Shown here piece by piece: positions 1-11,504 of a DNA stretch of 64,000 nucleotides (the first letter of the stretch is position 1; each line of letters begins with the position of its first letter). This stretch comes from Setomelanomma holmii (taxonomy: Eukaryota > Ascomycota > Dothideomycetes > Pleosporales > Phaeosphaeriaceae), in contig ML978246.1 in assembly GCA_010015745.1 (NCBI GenBank), positions 1-64,000 on the forward strand, read 5' to 3'. A program made the position numbers and the translations under genes. Under the pieces are notes generated by a model, which worked only from the letters and a program-made list of their open reading frames with translations, was not told the DNA's origin and ran no database searches.

Positions 1-1780
1 ACTTTGTACGCCGCGAGGTAGGTAAACATAGCGTGTATATATATATCGTTATAAGAAAACAGCAGTAGAGTGATAGTTGTAATATTGTAATAGTAGTTAT
101 ATTGTAGAATATTGTAATGTAAGAGTGTTGTTAGAAGTTTACTATAGAATAATAATAAATAGGGGTATAGCCTCTGCAGCATGTGAGTACGTATACGGTA
201 TAGCCTCTGCAGTAAGCACGCATAGGCCTCTTTGGGCAAAGAAAAATGGCCTTTGGGCTTAAACAATAGCTGAGGGGGCATTACCGCAAGTGTTTGTTGT
301 GCACAACCCCTGTTAGTTAGCAAGCCACGAAATTGCGATGAGCGAGGGGAAGGGCCCTCGCGGCCATCCCCTCGGGGATTCATAAGGCATGGCAGGCTCA
401 GCCTCATCCTCAACACTAACAGCAGCCTCGTCGTCCTCCAGCAATAGATCGCCGCGCTCGACCTCCGTGATATCCTCATCTTCACTAGCAGAGAGATCGT
501 CAGCTTGTGCGGCAGCTGCTGTTTGTGTAGCTGGCAGCTCCTCCACCTCGTCTAAGTCCTCTAGCACGAACAGCAGGCTTTGACGACGCGGTGCTTGGGT
601 GGCTGGCGGCGACAGTAGCGCCTCACGACGGACACGTTTAGGTGTAGAATGAGTGGGATCGTGTCTACGAGCAGGCGCCGAGCGCTTTTGCGAGGCTGGG
701 TTAACGCCTTAATTAAACAGCAGCTTCAGCCTACGCTGACGCTTTTGCGTCATCGCAGCAGCTCGAAATTGAGCCTACAACAAGCTCAACACCAAGAAAA
801 ACGGGTATACGAGCAATATACGGTATAAACAAAGCTTCATGGGCTTGTGAGTGTAGACAATGGTGGCTGCATTGTGCTGCTTACTATTTACTATAGGAGT
901 TGATGTTCCTGGGCACAAAGCTAACCCGATCCAGGTGGAACCAGTATTTTGAGAATAACCCATAAGAAGGCTAATAAGGCAGCGTCAGCACGCAAACAAC
1001 GTAAAAAAAAGCGTATACAACAGTGTAGGGTCTTAACAAAGGGAGCTGGAGAGGATATACTTGCTCAAAGAGAGGCTGATCAGCAGATTGCTTGTAAAGA
1101 GCGTCAAACAGGAGAGCAATCAGGCCGCAGCCGCCAGGCTCTGGCACGCTGCAAGAGGTGCAGAGAGACTAGGCACAACTTACGCACATGCAAAAAAGAC
1201 ACTTTAGACACTGCTTAATCTATTTTATTAACACCTATATATTAGCTCTTGATGTAGTTGAGATGTTTGCCTATAGAGGCGCGCAAAGTTAGTAGGGCTC
1301 GCCACTCGCTTGTACCGGTAATCTACGTTAATACGAAGCTGAACACGATGGTCTATAGGAGGCCATCGTTCACGTCTATATCGTAGAACGTGCTACCTCT
1401 GATCTCTATGCCATGAGAGATCAAAGGGAGTGAGGAGATCAGTCAGCTCTCAGGCTCTGTTTGTGCTACGCAGAGCAGGAGAGCTGGGAGAGCATATAGT
1501 GTAGCTTTTTTCCCGTGTTGGTGGTGTTCTCGGCAGACCCGAGGTTTTCCCGTTGCTCTGCTGCTGCCTTCGCTTACCGGTACAGGAGAGCACCCCCGGT
1601 CATGTGGGCCTTAGTGTACCGTAGATCGTAACACTCTAATGTGCTTATAAGCGATCCCCTCTATAAATTTTTGCGTCATCTCTCTTAGAGGTAGAAGCCC
1701 TCTCTTTGTAAGATCATTGCTATATCTTACAAGCTTATCCTCTTCTTGTAGGTAGAACTTCTGCTTATTAAGGTTTGCAG
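1..1780. repeat. Transposon-derived, gene-poor flank
   Basis: No intact gene is visible here. Open frames are short and lack good starts. A 16-base unit beginning GGTATAGCCT occurs twice, near 164 and 197. The minus strand around 313-567 encodes an acidic low-complexity stretch without a recognisable domain. A zinc-knuckle remnant lies at 949-1218. From 1221 to 1780 I see only non-coding sequence. The whole stretch reads like degenerate transposon sequence next to the pogo element that starts at 1787; this is inference from texture rather than from a family match. Confidence 0.4.
949..1218 (+). pseudogene. Zinc-knuckle tail of a degenerate transposase
   Basis: This open stretch of about 90 codons has no ATG start. 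It is very basic (KKANKAASARKQRKKKR) and ends with a CX2CX4HX4C zinc knuckle (CKRC...H...C). The same knuckle spacing closes the transposases of the two pogo-type elements in this window, at 1912 and 46366. I therefore read it as the C-terminal remnant of a further pogo/Fot1-like transposase. The rest of that gene is not recognisable upstream. A retrotransposon Gag knuckle is the alternative. Confidence 0.35.
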
Positions 1781-1786
1781 CTGTTA

Positions 1787-1848
1787 ACGTGTTTTACCAG
1801 CAAGCTGCGCACACCACCATCCTGCGCACCCCACCAAAACGCGTGCAG
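1787..1848 (+). repeat. Left 62-bp terminal inverted repeat of pogo copy 1
   Basis: It starts ACGTGTTTTACCAGC, preceded by target TA, and is an exact inverse of 3567-3628. It includes CCACCATCCTG-type motifs that recur in the TIR of the second pogo element. Confidence 0.92.
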
Positions 1849-1911
1849 CTCAGCGTACAATTGCTCAACAACCACAAGTTCAAATTTGATGAGGTTTTGA
1901 AGGTGGATAGG

Positions 1912-3546
1912 TTAGATCTGTCTGCATTGAGTCCTGCTGTGTCCTTGTACGTGACATTTGCTGCATGTTGGTGGTGCTCTTGTTTGTGCCTGCAAGGTCA
2001 CTGCTTGGTCACCTTGCTGGATACCTATTTGAGCCTCTGTAACCACCACCTGAGCTTGCTGAGCTTGCTGAGCCTGTAATACTCCTCCACGTGCTATATA
2101 CTGTCGTTTCGATTGACGTTTACGTTGCTGGCGGTGGTTGGCAGCGTGCAGCTTTGAGTTCTCCTTAGCTAAGATTGTTGCTGAGTTCATGGCTAGCTGA
2201 CAACCTTTAACAAGCTGAGCAATTGCTTGGCTAGTAGGGCTTTGAGATTGTCGTTTAAGCAAGTCTCGTACGAGACGAGCCTGCTTGTTAAGCTGAGCAG
2301 TTGTATGAGGAGTCTCAGATGTCCAGGCAGCTAGTTCTCAACCTGCTGTCCCTGGTGGAGACAGCGTTCGGATGACAGTAAGGCTAGATAAGACACGTTC
2401 TGGACACAGTGGGATGAGCCCTGTTGCCTCAAAGCCAGCCTTAATGTTGCTCTTTGATAGAGCTATTAACCTGATCTTCTGGTATATCCATAAGAAGTCA
2501 AGTTTGTCAACATGAAAGACTCCTTGGCGCGCAAGCTCAGACACCTCATGTCCGTACAAGGCCTTAAGAGGAGAGAAGCAGCCAATGTTAAGAGGCTGAA
2601 GAAAGTGTGAGGTGTAAGCAGGCATGCAGAGGGTGATAATCTTGTTCTCCCTGCAATATTGATCAAAGTCTGGTGTGGCGTGGCTGCTATGCCCATCAAG
2701 GATAAGCAGTCTATACGCAGCTTGCGTACGAGACTCCGTGTGTCTGTTGAAGTGCTTCACCCACTCAAGGCCAAGCTCATCATTTGTCCACCCGTTGTCG
2801 CTGACAGCAACAGTCCAGTCTGCTGGGAGCTCATGATACCAGCTAGCCTGGTGGAGCTTGCCTGGCAAGATCACAAAGGGTGGAAGACACCAGCCTGATG
2901 CGTTGATACACTCAATCAACATGACCCACTCCATGTTGCCTGGCTGTACGATAGTAGCTCGACCAATCGTGTCAGCACTGGTGACAACTTTAGACGTTGC
3001 AGCCACTCCTATCATGAACCCAGTCTCATCAAAGTTGTATACGTCCTCGTAGAGGATGCCCTATGTCAGCTGTGTGTCCTGTACAAGCTTAAACCACGCG
3101 CTGATCTTAACAGGATCTTCACATCTTGCCCGTTGTGAGTAGAGTGTCCTATTCCACTTTATCTGAAGCTCAGGCTGGTTGTTGATAAAGCGTGTCACCC
3201 AGTTCTTGCCTACGGGTGGAGGAGGAGGATTTTGGCCGCGCCCAGCAAGTAAAGCGTCTGCCATTTGTCGTACATCGATGACCTGAGGAGGAAAACCACA
3301 ACAATCAAGGTCAAGGATCCATTGGACGAGAGACTGCTCTTCAACAGAGCTCAGCTTGCGGTTGACAGGCGTTGTTGCGTGTTTAGGTAGGGTGCCTTGA
3401 AGGCGCGTCCGCAAGGTTGATTCTGCCACACCAAAGGCTGCTGCAAGAGCACATTTAGATTGAGAAGGGGTTCTTTGAAAGGTAGCAATAGCAAGGCTTA
3501 AACGACCTTCTTTTGAAGGCCCTATAGGTGGTGGTTGTAGCATCAT
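1912..3546 (-). pseudogene. pogo/Fot1 transposase with two in-frame stops
   Basis: One reading frame runs through the element. It has an N-terminal helix-turn-helix/CENP-B-like DNA-binding part (3546 to about 3061, with a GKNWVTRFINNQPEL segment), a DDE_1 nuclease core (about 3050-2400) and a C-terminal CX2CX4HX4C zinc knuckle near 1930. The catalytic blocks FDETGF, LLILDGHSSH and LQPLNIGCFSP are visible, with a 35-residue spacing between the last two acidic positions. The third acidic residue is Asn here, where the copy at 45.7 kb has Asp. The stops are TAG at 3063-3061, where the other copy has TGG (Trp), and TGA at 2340-2338. Both the Trp-to-stop and the Asp-to-Asn changes are G-to-A on the coding strand, as expected of RIP or deamination. 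The protein is therefore inactive as it stands. Confidence 0.9.
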
Positions 3547-3566
3547 AGTAGATGAGATGAGACGCA

Positions 3567-3628
3567 CTGCACGCGTTTTGGTGGGGTGCGCAGGATGGTG
3601 GTGTGCGCAGCTTGCTGGTAAAACACGT
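3567..3628 (-). repeat. Right 62-bp terminal inverted repeat of pogo copy 1
   Basis: Exact inverse complement of 1787-1848, followed by target TA at 3629-3630. Confidence 0.92.
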
Positions 3629-3630
3629 TA

Positions 3631-4455
3631 TAGACTGCTGAAAGCCCTAGCATCTTTAGGACAACGTAGTTCTGTCTACACTAAACCTTTTTGCACATGC
3701 GCAGTACGACAAACGTTCTCCTAGTTCTCACAATTTTATAGCTCCAATCGCTTTATAAATAGCTGCTACAGTAGTGGAGTTATTACGCGTTGAATTTGGT
3801 GTTGATTTCGTGTTATGATGTTGGGGTGGCTCGCCTCCCCGAGTGGCTCGTGTCGGCGATCGGTACGGTATGTCGTGGGTGGGCTGACGCCGAGCCGGTT
3901 CGCAGCAACAACAATCGCAACCGCAGCCGCGACGGACGGTCGGTAGACAATGCCAGCTTCCCGCGAAGAGAAAAAATCTCGAATGCGCCTCTTTTCCCAC
4001 ATCGAGTGCAGGCTAAGAAAGCGATGTGGACAGGCCTCACAGCCCATGCACATCGCGACCGGTGAAGCATGCACAATGCGCTCGAGTTGAGGGGCTGAAA
4101 GAAGCAAAAGCAAGCAACACAATTCGCTGGAGAACATCACGGGCGCACGACTCTGGAGTGGCGTAGCTGCGCGGTGAGACCTCGCATGTTGCTGCATTAT
4201 GATACGAATCATTGGATCGCGCGGAAACGGCACGCGCAACCACAAGCAACAATGCATCGACCGTAAATACGCCTTCATCGCGCCTTCCTCGCGCCTTCCT
4301 CACGACGCCCTCCAGCCCATGCCATCGCCTTCCACGGCCACCTGTCAAGCTCATCGCATTCACCTTGACGCCCTAATCTTCCCTGGGACATTGCCGCAGT
4401 TCAAACACTACCAAGACGTTGCATCTGCCACTTGAATGCTTCACCTTCACACCAC
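3631..4455. other. Intergenic region upstream of the GH13 gene
   Basis: About 820 bases between the pogo element and the glucan enzyme gene. The overlapping short frames on both strands share no domain signal. I see no RNA gene. It presumably holds the promoter of the downstream gene, but I could not single out a convincing TATA element. Confidence 0.4.
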
Positions 4456-6543
4456 ATGGCTGATCGTAAAGACTCTGCTGCAAGCGAAATCGACATATAT
4501 GAGCTGCGTCGAGAAAGCTTCCTCCTTTGGACACCAGGAGTCGAGCAGTCACCGGAACTGGTCATCGGGAAGCTCGATACAGATCACCCCGGGACGATTG
4601 TGACAGAGCAGACGTTCGAGCTGGCCGAAGAGCCCAAGAGCGTGTGGCAGGTCAAAGCATCTTTGTTGAACTTGAGCGATGGCATGTACCACTACTGGTT
4701 CAAAGTCAAGGACACTTCGCCTAGGAATTTTGGTCCCATGCTCGTTACCGACCCTCTCGCATACGCCGTTGACTACCGAGTCACAAGGTACCCGCGAGAT
4801 GACGAAACGAACGCGCAATGGAGGCAACCGGCGGCGGTGATTGTGTTGAAGGGCGATTCACTGATCCCTTGCGATCCCACCGGCGTGGAGTTCAAGTCAG
4901 GAACGGCGCCGCCTCTTCGCAATCTGCCACTCAATACCGAGCTCATCATATACGAATTGCCGACATCTTGGTCTCGCGCAGGGAAAGAGCCTGGCGATGA
5001 TGAGGAGCGAGATGTAGGTTCCTTTCTCGACGTGCAAGCATTGCTGGATGAGAGCATCGAAGGTGGCAACTTCAGCAGCATCGATACAGTGCGTGTCGGA
5101 GCGCACCTACTTGAACTTGGCATCAACGGACTGGAACTATTGCCACCTGCTGATTCGAAGGCTCGACGCGAATGGGGCTATGCAACGGCCAACTATTTCG
5201 CGCCAGACTATGATCTTGGACTACCAGTCCAGCATGACATATCAGAACCGATGGAAGACCTTGTCGCAGTGGTCGATGCATGCCACAAGAACGGTATCCG
5301 CTTCATCACAGATGACGTGATGGCATTCGGGCATGACCCTTACATCCACATTGCCTATCAGCAGTTCCACATCAGCCCAAGTGCTGAGCCCAACAATCCA
5401 GACTCTTTCCAATCCAGCCGCAACAATGAGAAACGAGATGGCTGGGGTGGAGAGAGCTGGCGTTATATCAACCCTATCGACGCGTACGAACCGTTGACCG
5501 GCATAATGGCCACGACACTGTGTCCTGCATGGGAGTTTCACCGATTGCAGCTCAGGCGTTGGATGACTGACTTCCAAGTGGACGGCTTGCGACTAGACAG
5601 CGTCAACAATATCGGCAATTGGGATTTCATTAGCAGATTCACGAAAGACGGAAAGGACCACTTCCGATCGCGTTATGCAAAGGAAACTTCCGAGGATTGC
5701 TACGGACGCTTTCTTGTGATTGCCGAAGAACTTGCGGTTCCGCTCGACATGATCAGAAGCGGCACAGTCGACGCGCTCTGGAACGAGACATTTCAAGGTC
5801 TTCTCCGCGCTGCCATTCTCGGGGAGTCGGCTGATACAGGTACGAACTTCGAGTGGACGGTGCGCAAGATGATCGATTGCAGGCACCTTGGCTTCACGAC
5901 CGGCACGCAAGCCGTCAACTACATCACGTCGCACGATGTCGCCGGCTATCGTAAGGAGCGTCTTTATGACTTCCTCAACAGCAATCGTATCTACGAGAAA
6001 GAACAGCGCACCAAGCTTGCATTCGTCTGCTTGCTTACGGCGGTTGGCATACCCATGATCTTTGCAGGCGAGGAGTTCTGCGATCAGATGGACCGACATG
6101 ATCTGGACAAGAACTCGGGACAAGAGAAGCAGATCGACCCAGTCAATTTCACGAGACGGGACGAACCATGGCGGAGGAAAGTGTTCGATTGCAATGCCAG
6201 GCTCATCGCGTTGAGAAAGCGAAGTCAGGCATTAGGAGTAATTGATACAGACTTTGTACATATGGACTTCAGTAATGGTCGAAGAGTCATGGCATGGCAG
6301 CGTGGCGATACCAGCAAGCATGATCCCGTCGTTGTGGTAGCGAACTTTTCGGATCAAGACATGAGAGGCAGCGAGTATGTTGTTCACAAATGGCCGGCTA
6401 CTCCCGAAAGAAAGAAATGGCGAGAGGTCGTCGAGGACCAGACTGTTGCGACAAATGAGACAGGGAAAGTGGCATTGGGCCCGTGGGAAGCAAGGGTGTT
6501 TGAGACATTCACGCCGCCGACAAACATTCCCGATCCTTCTTGA
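4456..6543 (+). CDS. GH13 family alpha-glucan-active enzyme
   Basis: Intronless gene of 695 codons from the first ATG. The N-terminal 110 residues resemble the beta-sandwich (E-set/CBM48-like) domain of debranching or branching enzymes (SLLNLSDGMYHYWFKVKD). A GH13 barrel follows. The visible catalytic blocks are region II DGLRLDSV with Asp at about 381, region III VIAEEL with Glu at about 424, and region IV YITSHDV with Asp at about 494. These are the nucleophile, acid/base and transition-state residues of the family. The region I block is atypical (DVMAFGH). A C-terminal beta domain ends the protein. No signal peptide is visible, so it is probably intracellular and may act on glycogen or maltooligosaccharides. 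The exact specificity (branching, debranching or amylase) cannot be set from sequence alone. All catalytic residues are present and the frame is clean. Confidence 0.88.
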   Translation: MADRKDSAASEIDIYELRRESFLLWTPGVEQSPELVIGKLDTDHPGTIVTEQTFELAEEPKSVWQVKASLLNLSDGMYHYWFKVKDTSPRNFGPMLVTDPLAYAVDYRVTRYPRDDETNAQWRQPAAVIVLKGDSLIPCDPTGVEFKSGTAPPLRNLPLNTELIIYELPTSWSRAGKEPGDDEERDVGSFLDVQALLDESIEGGNFSSIDTVRVGAHLLELGINGLELLPPADSKARREWGYATANYFAPDYDLGLPVQHDISEPMEDLVAVVDACHKNGIRFITDDVMAFGHDPYIHIAYQQFHISPSAEPNNPDSFQSSRNNEKRDGWGGESWRYINPIDAYEPLTGIMATTLCPAWEFHRLQLRRWMTDFQVDGLRLDSVNNIGNWDFISRFTKDGKDHFRSRYAKETSEDCYGRFLVIAEELAVPLDMIRSGTVDALWNETFQGLLRAAILGESADTGTNFEWTVRKMIDCRHLGFTTGTQAVNYITSHDVAGYRKERLYDFLNSNRIYEKEQRTKLAFVCLLTAVGIPMIFAGEEFCDQMDRHDLDKNSGQEKQIDPVNFTRRDEPWRRKVFDCNARLIALRKRSQALGVIDTDFVHMDFSNGRRVMAWQRGDTSKHDPVVVVANFSDQDMRGSEYVVHKWPATPERKKWREVVEDQTVATNETGKVALGPWEARVFETFTPPTNIPDPS

Positions 6544-7136
6544 TGCATTTCTGTGGTATCTTCGACAGAAGCCGGTTCGCGATTCGCGCGCCGCAAACCT
6601 CCTCGACGTCTTTGCGGTCGAGATAGAAGCGGCGCGTCGGGGGTCGTGGGCGCGACATGATGGAGGGCTCGGGCTGGGTCTGCGAATGCATCAGCGGGCC
6701 AAGTTATGCACGATCATGGATAGGACGCGGTACGTGATTTGATTCGGTGGGTATTGAGATTGGCATTGTGGGCGTGGTCAGAGAACGACAGGCTACGGTA
6801 ACAGCAGATGTGTTTCAAATGTGCGAGGGGTGGACAGGTTTGCTTAGATCCTCAGATCGCAACAATTGTTTTCCTCCTCAATTCAGGGGTTCATGGCGGA
6901 TATCGGAAATCTATTGTTACCGAAAGGTCGATGCCCGAAGCGGCAACACACGAACCTTATTGCGACGCCACTACTGGAGTGGCGCTATCCCCACTTTTCA
7001 GTCCTATAGGCAAAAGCGCAAAACCACCATTTCAAAGGACATTTACATTCAGATAAAGGAGGGAATGTTCAATCGTCACATCCAACGTAACAAGCCATGT
7101 CGCGCGAGATGATCGAGCAGATTTCGAAAGAAGCTA
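6544..7136. other. Intergenic, no gene seen
   Basis: About 590 bases between the 3' ends of the GH13 gene and the convergent dead dioxygenase gene. Only short overlapping frames without domain signal are present. Confidence 0.4.
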
Positions 7137-8185
7137 TCACGACGACACAGGAATGGGCACAGGCCCTATCGGTCCTGAGCTCGCCCCAATGTTCGCCTGA
7201 TGCATTGTCCTCGCTCCATAATGAGATGGATAATCTACTGCCGTGTGGAACATCTGGTAATTCGTCCACATAACAATGTCGCCCTCTACAACCTTCGGTA
7301 ACATTACGTATTCCGGCTTCAGCACTTGCTCTTGGATTTTCGCAAGCCACTCACGGATCTCAGCTACGTCCTCGACAACTCTTGGCTCTTCATCGACGCT
7401 AGATCTCATGAATGCGCGACGCACGCACATGCCATGGACCATGAAGGCGCGCTCACCGGGTGGTGGGATTGACCCACACCATCGGATATCGCTTGACATC
7501 CTTCTTATCGTAAGGTGACAGTTGCTCCGTCGTCTTCTCTTTGCTTCGATTGACGAGGCCGAGTCCGTGAGACTTGCTCTTACAGTCACCCATCCATTGA
7601 TACGGATGTGGCGCGTACTCAACCCATGAGTGGTCAGCGATCTTCCTCTCTTCCTCGCTCATGAGATCGTAGGCTTGCACGTTGCTGATGAAGGCAGTTA
7701 GACCTGGCTCGGTCTGCATGGTCTGCCCGCTCCCGTCGTCCCGGTGGATTGTCAGCTCTGGCTCCATTGGCCGCTTGAAGCATCGTAGCGTTGTGAACCA
7801 GGCGGGATCGCGCGCATACAGCGGCGCGTCGATATGCCAACGATGAAATCGCGTGTGACCCTTGTTGAAGTCTTCGTCCAAGAGCTAGTCGTTTTGCCAG
7901 AGATGTGCGAGCTCTTTGTGAACGGTTCTGTCCTTCAGGCCAAAGTGGTCTTCGCCTTGGTAGCCTTTGCCAATAAGACGAACGTTTTCCGCGGCTGGGA
8001 TACAGAAGACGTCTCGACCTCACAGGTAGCTGTGTCAGTTGTGGTGATGTAATCTATGGTGGGAGAACTTACTGAGAGAAGGCCCTCTTGCTTATTGAAG
8101 GTCTTCATGTCGCTATGCGAATGGACTAACGGTGCTTTAGGGTCGAATTGCTTGACTAACTCCCACTGTTTAATGGGCGAAAGGT

Positions 8186-8193
8186 GCTGCTGG
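8186..8193. repeat. Left 8-bp target-site duplication GCTGCTGG
   Basis: GCTGCTGG directly precedes the hAT terminus and recurs at 11262-11269. Eight bases is the diagnostic hAT duplication length. Confidence 0.93.
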
Positions 8194-11100
8194 CACAGTC
8201 CGCAACAAGCAATCCAGATTGGTTCGCTTGCTTAACTTGCTTGAGTTAATCAATTCAATTAAGTCAATCTGAACTCACCTAAATTCGCAAGCAAATCAAG
8301 CTAAGGAGTGATTTTTAATTAACTTGCTTGTCTTGTTTATTAACTGCAGGACATTTTTAAGGTTTCTAGAGTAGCTAGGGAGTTGATCTCACAATACTTC
8401 CTTAGAGTTGCAATTAGCCTCTGAAGGTTATCCTAAGTTGGATTAGCCTGTCCGTGCACTCGTACTGTGCTACACCGTACTACACCGTTCTGTACTGTGC
8501 TCTACAGTACATTTTTGAAGTTTCTACTATGATTGCTACTGCCTATACTGACGCGTTTTTTAGTATTTTTAGTTGCCTACAATGGCTAAGCGCTCTCGAG
8601 CTCTCTCTACTAGCACCACTGCTACGCCTGCTGCCAAACGTACGCACCTATCAGAGCCCTCATCTCAGCACCTATCTCAATGATCACTATCTCTCTAGCA
8701 AGCTCTAGCGGCTGCAAGTCAGGCTATAACGTTTGAGTCGCAATTGTTAGAGTCACAGCTAGAGGTGGAGATCGTTGCGCCTACTCAGGGCAGCCACGCT
8801 GGGACAGCGACAACAGCTGAAGCTGGCAGTGGCGATGGAGATGATAGAGATGGCGATAACTTTGATGGCATTGACTAGGAGCAGTTAGGACGCTTTATGA
8901 ATCCTCTTACAACCTAGCGGCGCGTCAAAAGCTGGATATATTAACATAACTATCGCGTTGTTAAGTGTAAGAACCTGAGTTAAGTATGGTTCGTATGTAA
9001 GTACTGCCATACTCACAAGGCTATCAACGCTAGTAGCAGCAGCATGTTTGACGTTTTGAGGGCTACGACAGCTGCTGCTACTTATCTCAGCTTGCAGAGA
9101 CAAGGCTATAGGCTTACAAAGAGCGGTATACATCAACAGCAACAGTCTAGTGAGCAGCTCTCTCTGCAGCAAGCTTTGAAGGCTGGTGTTGAGGTCTCTT
9201 AAGAGGCTGCTAACGCGATAGGCAACTTCAATATACAGCAGTTTCAACAAGCTGCTGTACTCTGCCTACTTAATAACAACCTACTGATAGAGCTGCTTAC
9301 GAAGCCCTCCTTCTGCGATATAATAAAATTTTAAACCTAGAGGCAGAGGCAGCGTTATAGGTGAGTTCTTGCAGTGTTGCTATATACGCAATGCGCCTGT
9401 TCCACTCTATACAGCCCTAAGTCGTCTAGGCTCTGTTAGAAGCTGCAGATAAAATACACGTAAGCTTTAACAGCTAGACAACAAAAGGTAGCAAGCGTGG
9501 GTTCTTTAGGGTTGTTGCGCACTTTGCTGACGCTTCTAGAGTAATACACGACTTGCCTATCACCCTACTACAACTTGCAGGCTCTTATACTAGCGAAGCT
9601 ATTACATATACAATTACCTAAACGCTTAAGGTGTACAGTATTACTAGCAACAAGCTTGGTTACTTTGTACTTGACAACACTACAAACAACAACACTGCTA
9701 TCGCTGCGCTTGCTCGTATACAACTTTAACGCTACCTATCAACGCCTCTGTTGTAGTCCTCATACGCTTAATCTTGTTAGCTAGACAATAATACTTAGCA
9801 AGGACTGCAAGGCTTACAACAACGCTACTAAACAGCTTAATACAGAGGAGTTGTACATGCGCAAGTGGTGTAGAGATGGGCTATTAGGCGTACTAATCGA
9901 TGTTATTAACTTCATCAGAACACCACAACAGTATGAGCTTTTCAGAGAGTTTCAAAACGCTGCTAACGCTAAGTTACCTGCTAGAGAGCGTCTCAAAAAC
10001 TTAAGCCAGTCAAGCCTTTTATCACCTGCTGGAACTCGTATTACACTTTATTTGAGTGCGCAACTAAACTTTAGGCTGCTTACAACTCCTATGCTAAGCA
10101 CTATATTAGCCGCATCTCTCTTTAAGATAGACACGCAAATCAAGCTGGCAACAAGCCTCTAGACGCTCTAGGTTAGATGAGATCAAACATCCTTACAGCT
10201 GCTGACTGGGCAGTAATAACAGAGTACCAGGATTGCCTTAAGCTGCTTAAGGTTGCTACAGAGCGGCTTGAATGTTAAGGCAAAGCAGGCAAATTTGGTG
10301 CCATATACAAGGTTATACCTGTCTTTAAGTATGTACTCACCTCACTTAAAGCTCGTACGTGCTAATACAAGCAAGTTGATTTCAACTACCCTAACGCGCC
10401 AGAGGACTACCTCAATATCAACCTACGCGCCGCCTGGCCTAAGGCCAACGAGTACTACCATAAGCTTGATCGATTGCCTGCCTACTACGCTGCTGCCTGC
10501 CTCTATCCATACTATAAATACTACTGCGAGAACAGCTAGGCTAACAAGCCAGAGTAGCTCACTGCTGCCAACGCTGGGTTTCAGCAACTCTGGCAGTTGT
10601 ATAGACCTCAGCGTATACGCCCCTAACCTCTACCAACTTTAACAACGACTGCACGTAGTATAGATGACGTAATCAGCGCCTTTACACGCTGCAATAACAC
10701 TAGAGATAAGGCAGCTCTTAACAACGAGTACGAGCGCTGAAGGACTTAAGAGCTAGAGTGGAGCTAAGAGCAGTACTTGGGTGATGGTCACCTAGTCGTC
10801 TACTAGATACAGATGCGCTCAAAATACCCGTGTTTAAGCCAGTTTGCGATCGATATACTGACAGTACCAGCATCAAGCTGCGAGTGTGAGAGGCTCTTCA
10901 GCGAGCTTGGCGACCTACCTGAGCCTAAGCGACGAGCTATTGGTTGTGAGTTACTGGCTGCCCTTCAGTTAGTACGATCGTGGACAAGAGCAGGCTTCAA
11001 AACTCATGACAACAATAGGGACAGCGTACCAGATGAGGATATCATACAAGACTACAATATACACGAGTAGTCTGACGAGCTACTGTAGTTGTATACAACT

Positions 11101-11261
11101 TTGATCTCTTATCGTCTAATCTGATCAATCTATCAATCAAGTCGCAATCAAGCCGCCTAAAAACACTAACAATTAAGCAACAATCAAGCGACGACGACGT
11201 CGCTAACAAGCAAGTCAATCGACAACCTCAAAATTGCTTGACTTGCTTGTTGCGGACTGTG
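8194..11261 (+). mobile_element. hAT-family DNA transposon, copy 1
   Basis: The element is 3,068 bp. Its ends are CACAGTCCGCAACAAGCAA and the exact inverse TTGCTTGTTGCGGACTGTG, flanked by the 8-bp duplication GCTGCTGG. Subterminal regions are rich in short CTTGCTTG / AATCAAGC motifs, typical transposase-binding repeats of hAT elements. It contains one degenerate hAT transposase gene on the plus strand. It lies inside an exon of a dioxygenase gene. The terminal ~140 bp at its right end closely match the right end of the hAT element at 44347-46733. Confidence 0.94.
8582..11070 (+). pseudogene. hAT transposase, many nonsense codons
   Basis: The frame can be followed from ATG 8582 (MAKRSRALSTSTT) through repeated TAG/TAA interruptions. 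A probable BED-type zinc finger region (VWFVCKYC) lies near 8990. The C-terminal hAT dimerisation domain is open at 10813-11070 (SQFAIDILTVPASSCECERLFSELG), which is the strongest family signature. Many stops fall where a Gln or Trp codon would be expected, a pattern consistent with C-to-T mutation. The protein cannot be made as encoded, so the copy is non-autonomous now. Confidence 0.85.
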
Positions 11262-11269
11262 GCTGCTGG
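11262..11269. repeat. Right 8-bp target-site duplication GCTGCTGG
   Basis: Second copy of the target duplication. Together with 8186-8193 it fixes the hAT element boundaries to the base. Confidence 0.93.
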
Positions 11270-11504
11270 CCTCTTACGACCACCAGTTTGTATGTCCATA
11301 TCGTATCGGCCAATGCTTTGACGTCCGAGTCTGTCGAGTATGGTTAGCATCAGGGTAAAAGGACATGGAGTGCTTCCGCGTACCACTGATCTTCTCAAGG
11401 TCGATGTTCTCGATGACTGCACCGAAGTTGTGTTTCTCCTTTGGCGTCTTGGTCATCTGCGTGACCGTGAAGGTCGGCTCTGGTGCTAGAATCCCAGGAG
11501 CCAT

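Larger units (their letters stand above)
1787..3628 (-). mobile_element. pogo/Fot1-type DNA transposon, copy 1
   Basis: The element is 1,842 bp and is bounded by perfect 62-bp terminal inverted repeats (1787-1848 and 3567-3628), beginning ACGTGTTTTACC. It is flanked on both sides by TA (1785-1786 and 3629-3630), the target duplication typical of Tc1/mariner/pogo elements. It carries one transposase gene on the minus strand, open apart from two in-frame stops. Perfect TIR identity implies a recent insertion or recent activity. A second, more decayed relative lies at 44675-46508. Confidence 0.93.
7137..11504 (-). pseudogene. TauD/TfdA-type 2-oxoglutarate dioxygenase, split by a hAT element
   Basis: The gene starts at ATG 11504 (MAPGILAPEPTF). 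An intron lies near 11387-11330, then the exon runs to VVVRGQQ, where a hAT transposon (8194-11261) interrupts it. The coding sequence resumes immediately on the other side with HLSPIKQWELV in the correct frame once the element and one 8-bp target copy are ignored. Downstream are a further intron near 8070-8024 and the TauD core: RFHRWHIDAPLY with the HxD iron ligands, and MFHTAVDYP with the distal His. Two more lesions are visible. A TAG replaces a probable Gln codon at 7887-7885, and an extra base near 7458 shifts the frame between VNPTT and GERAFMVHG. The gene is therefore dead three times over. Family members oxidise small substrates such as sulfonates, phenoxyacetates or xanthine. A fungal xanthine dioxygenase-like role is possible but unproven. 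Confidence 0.88.
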
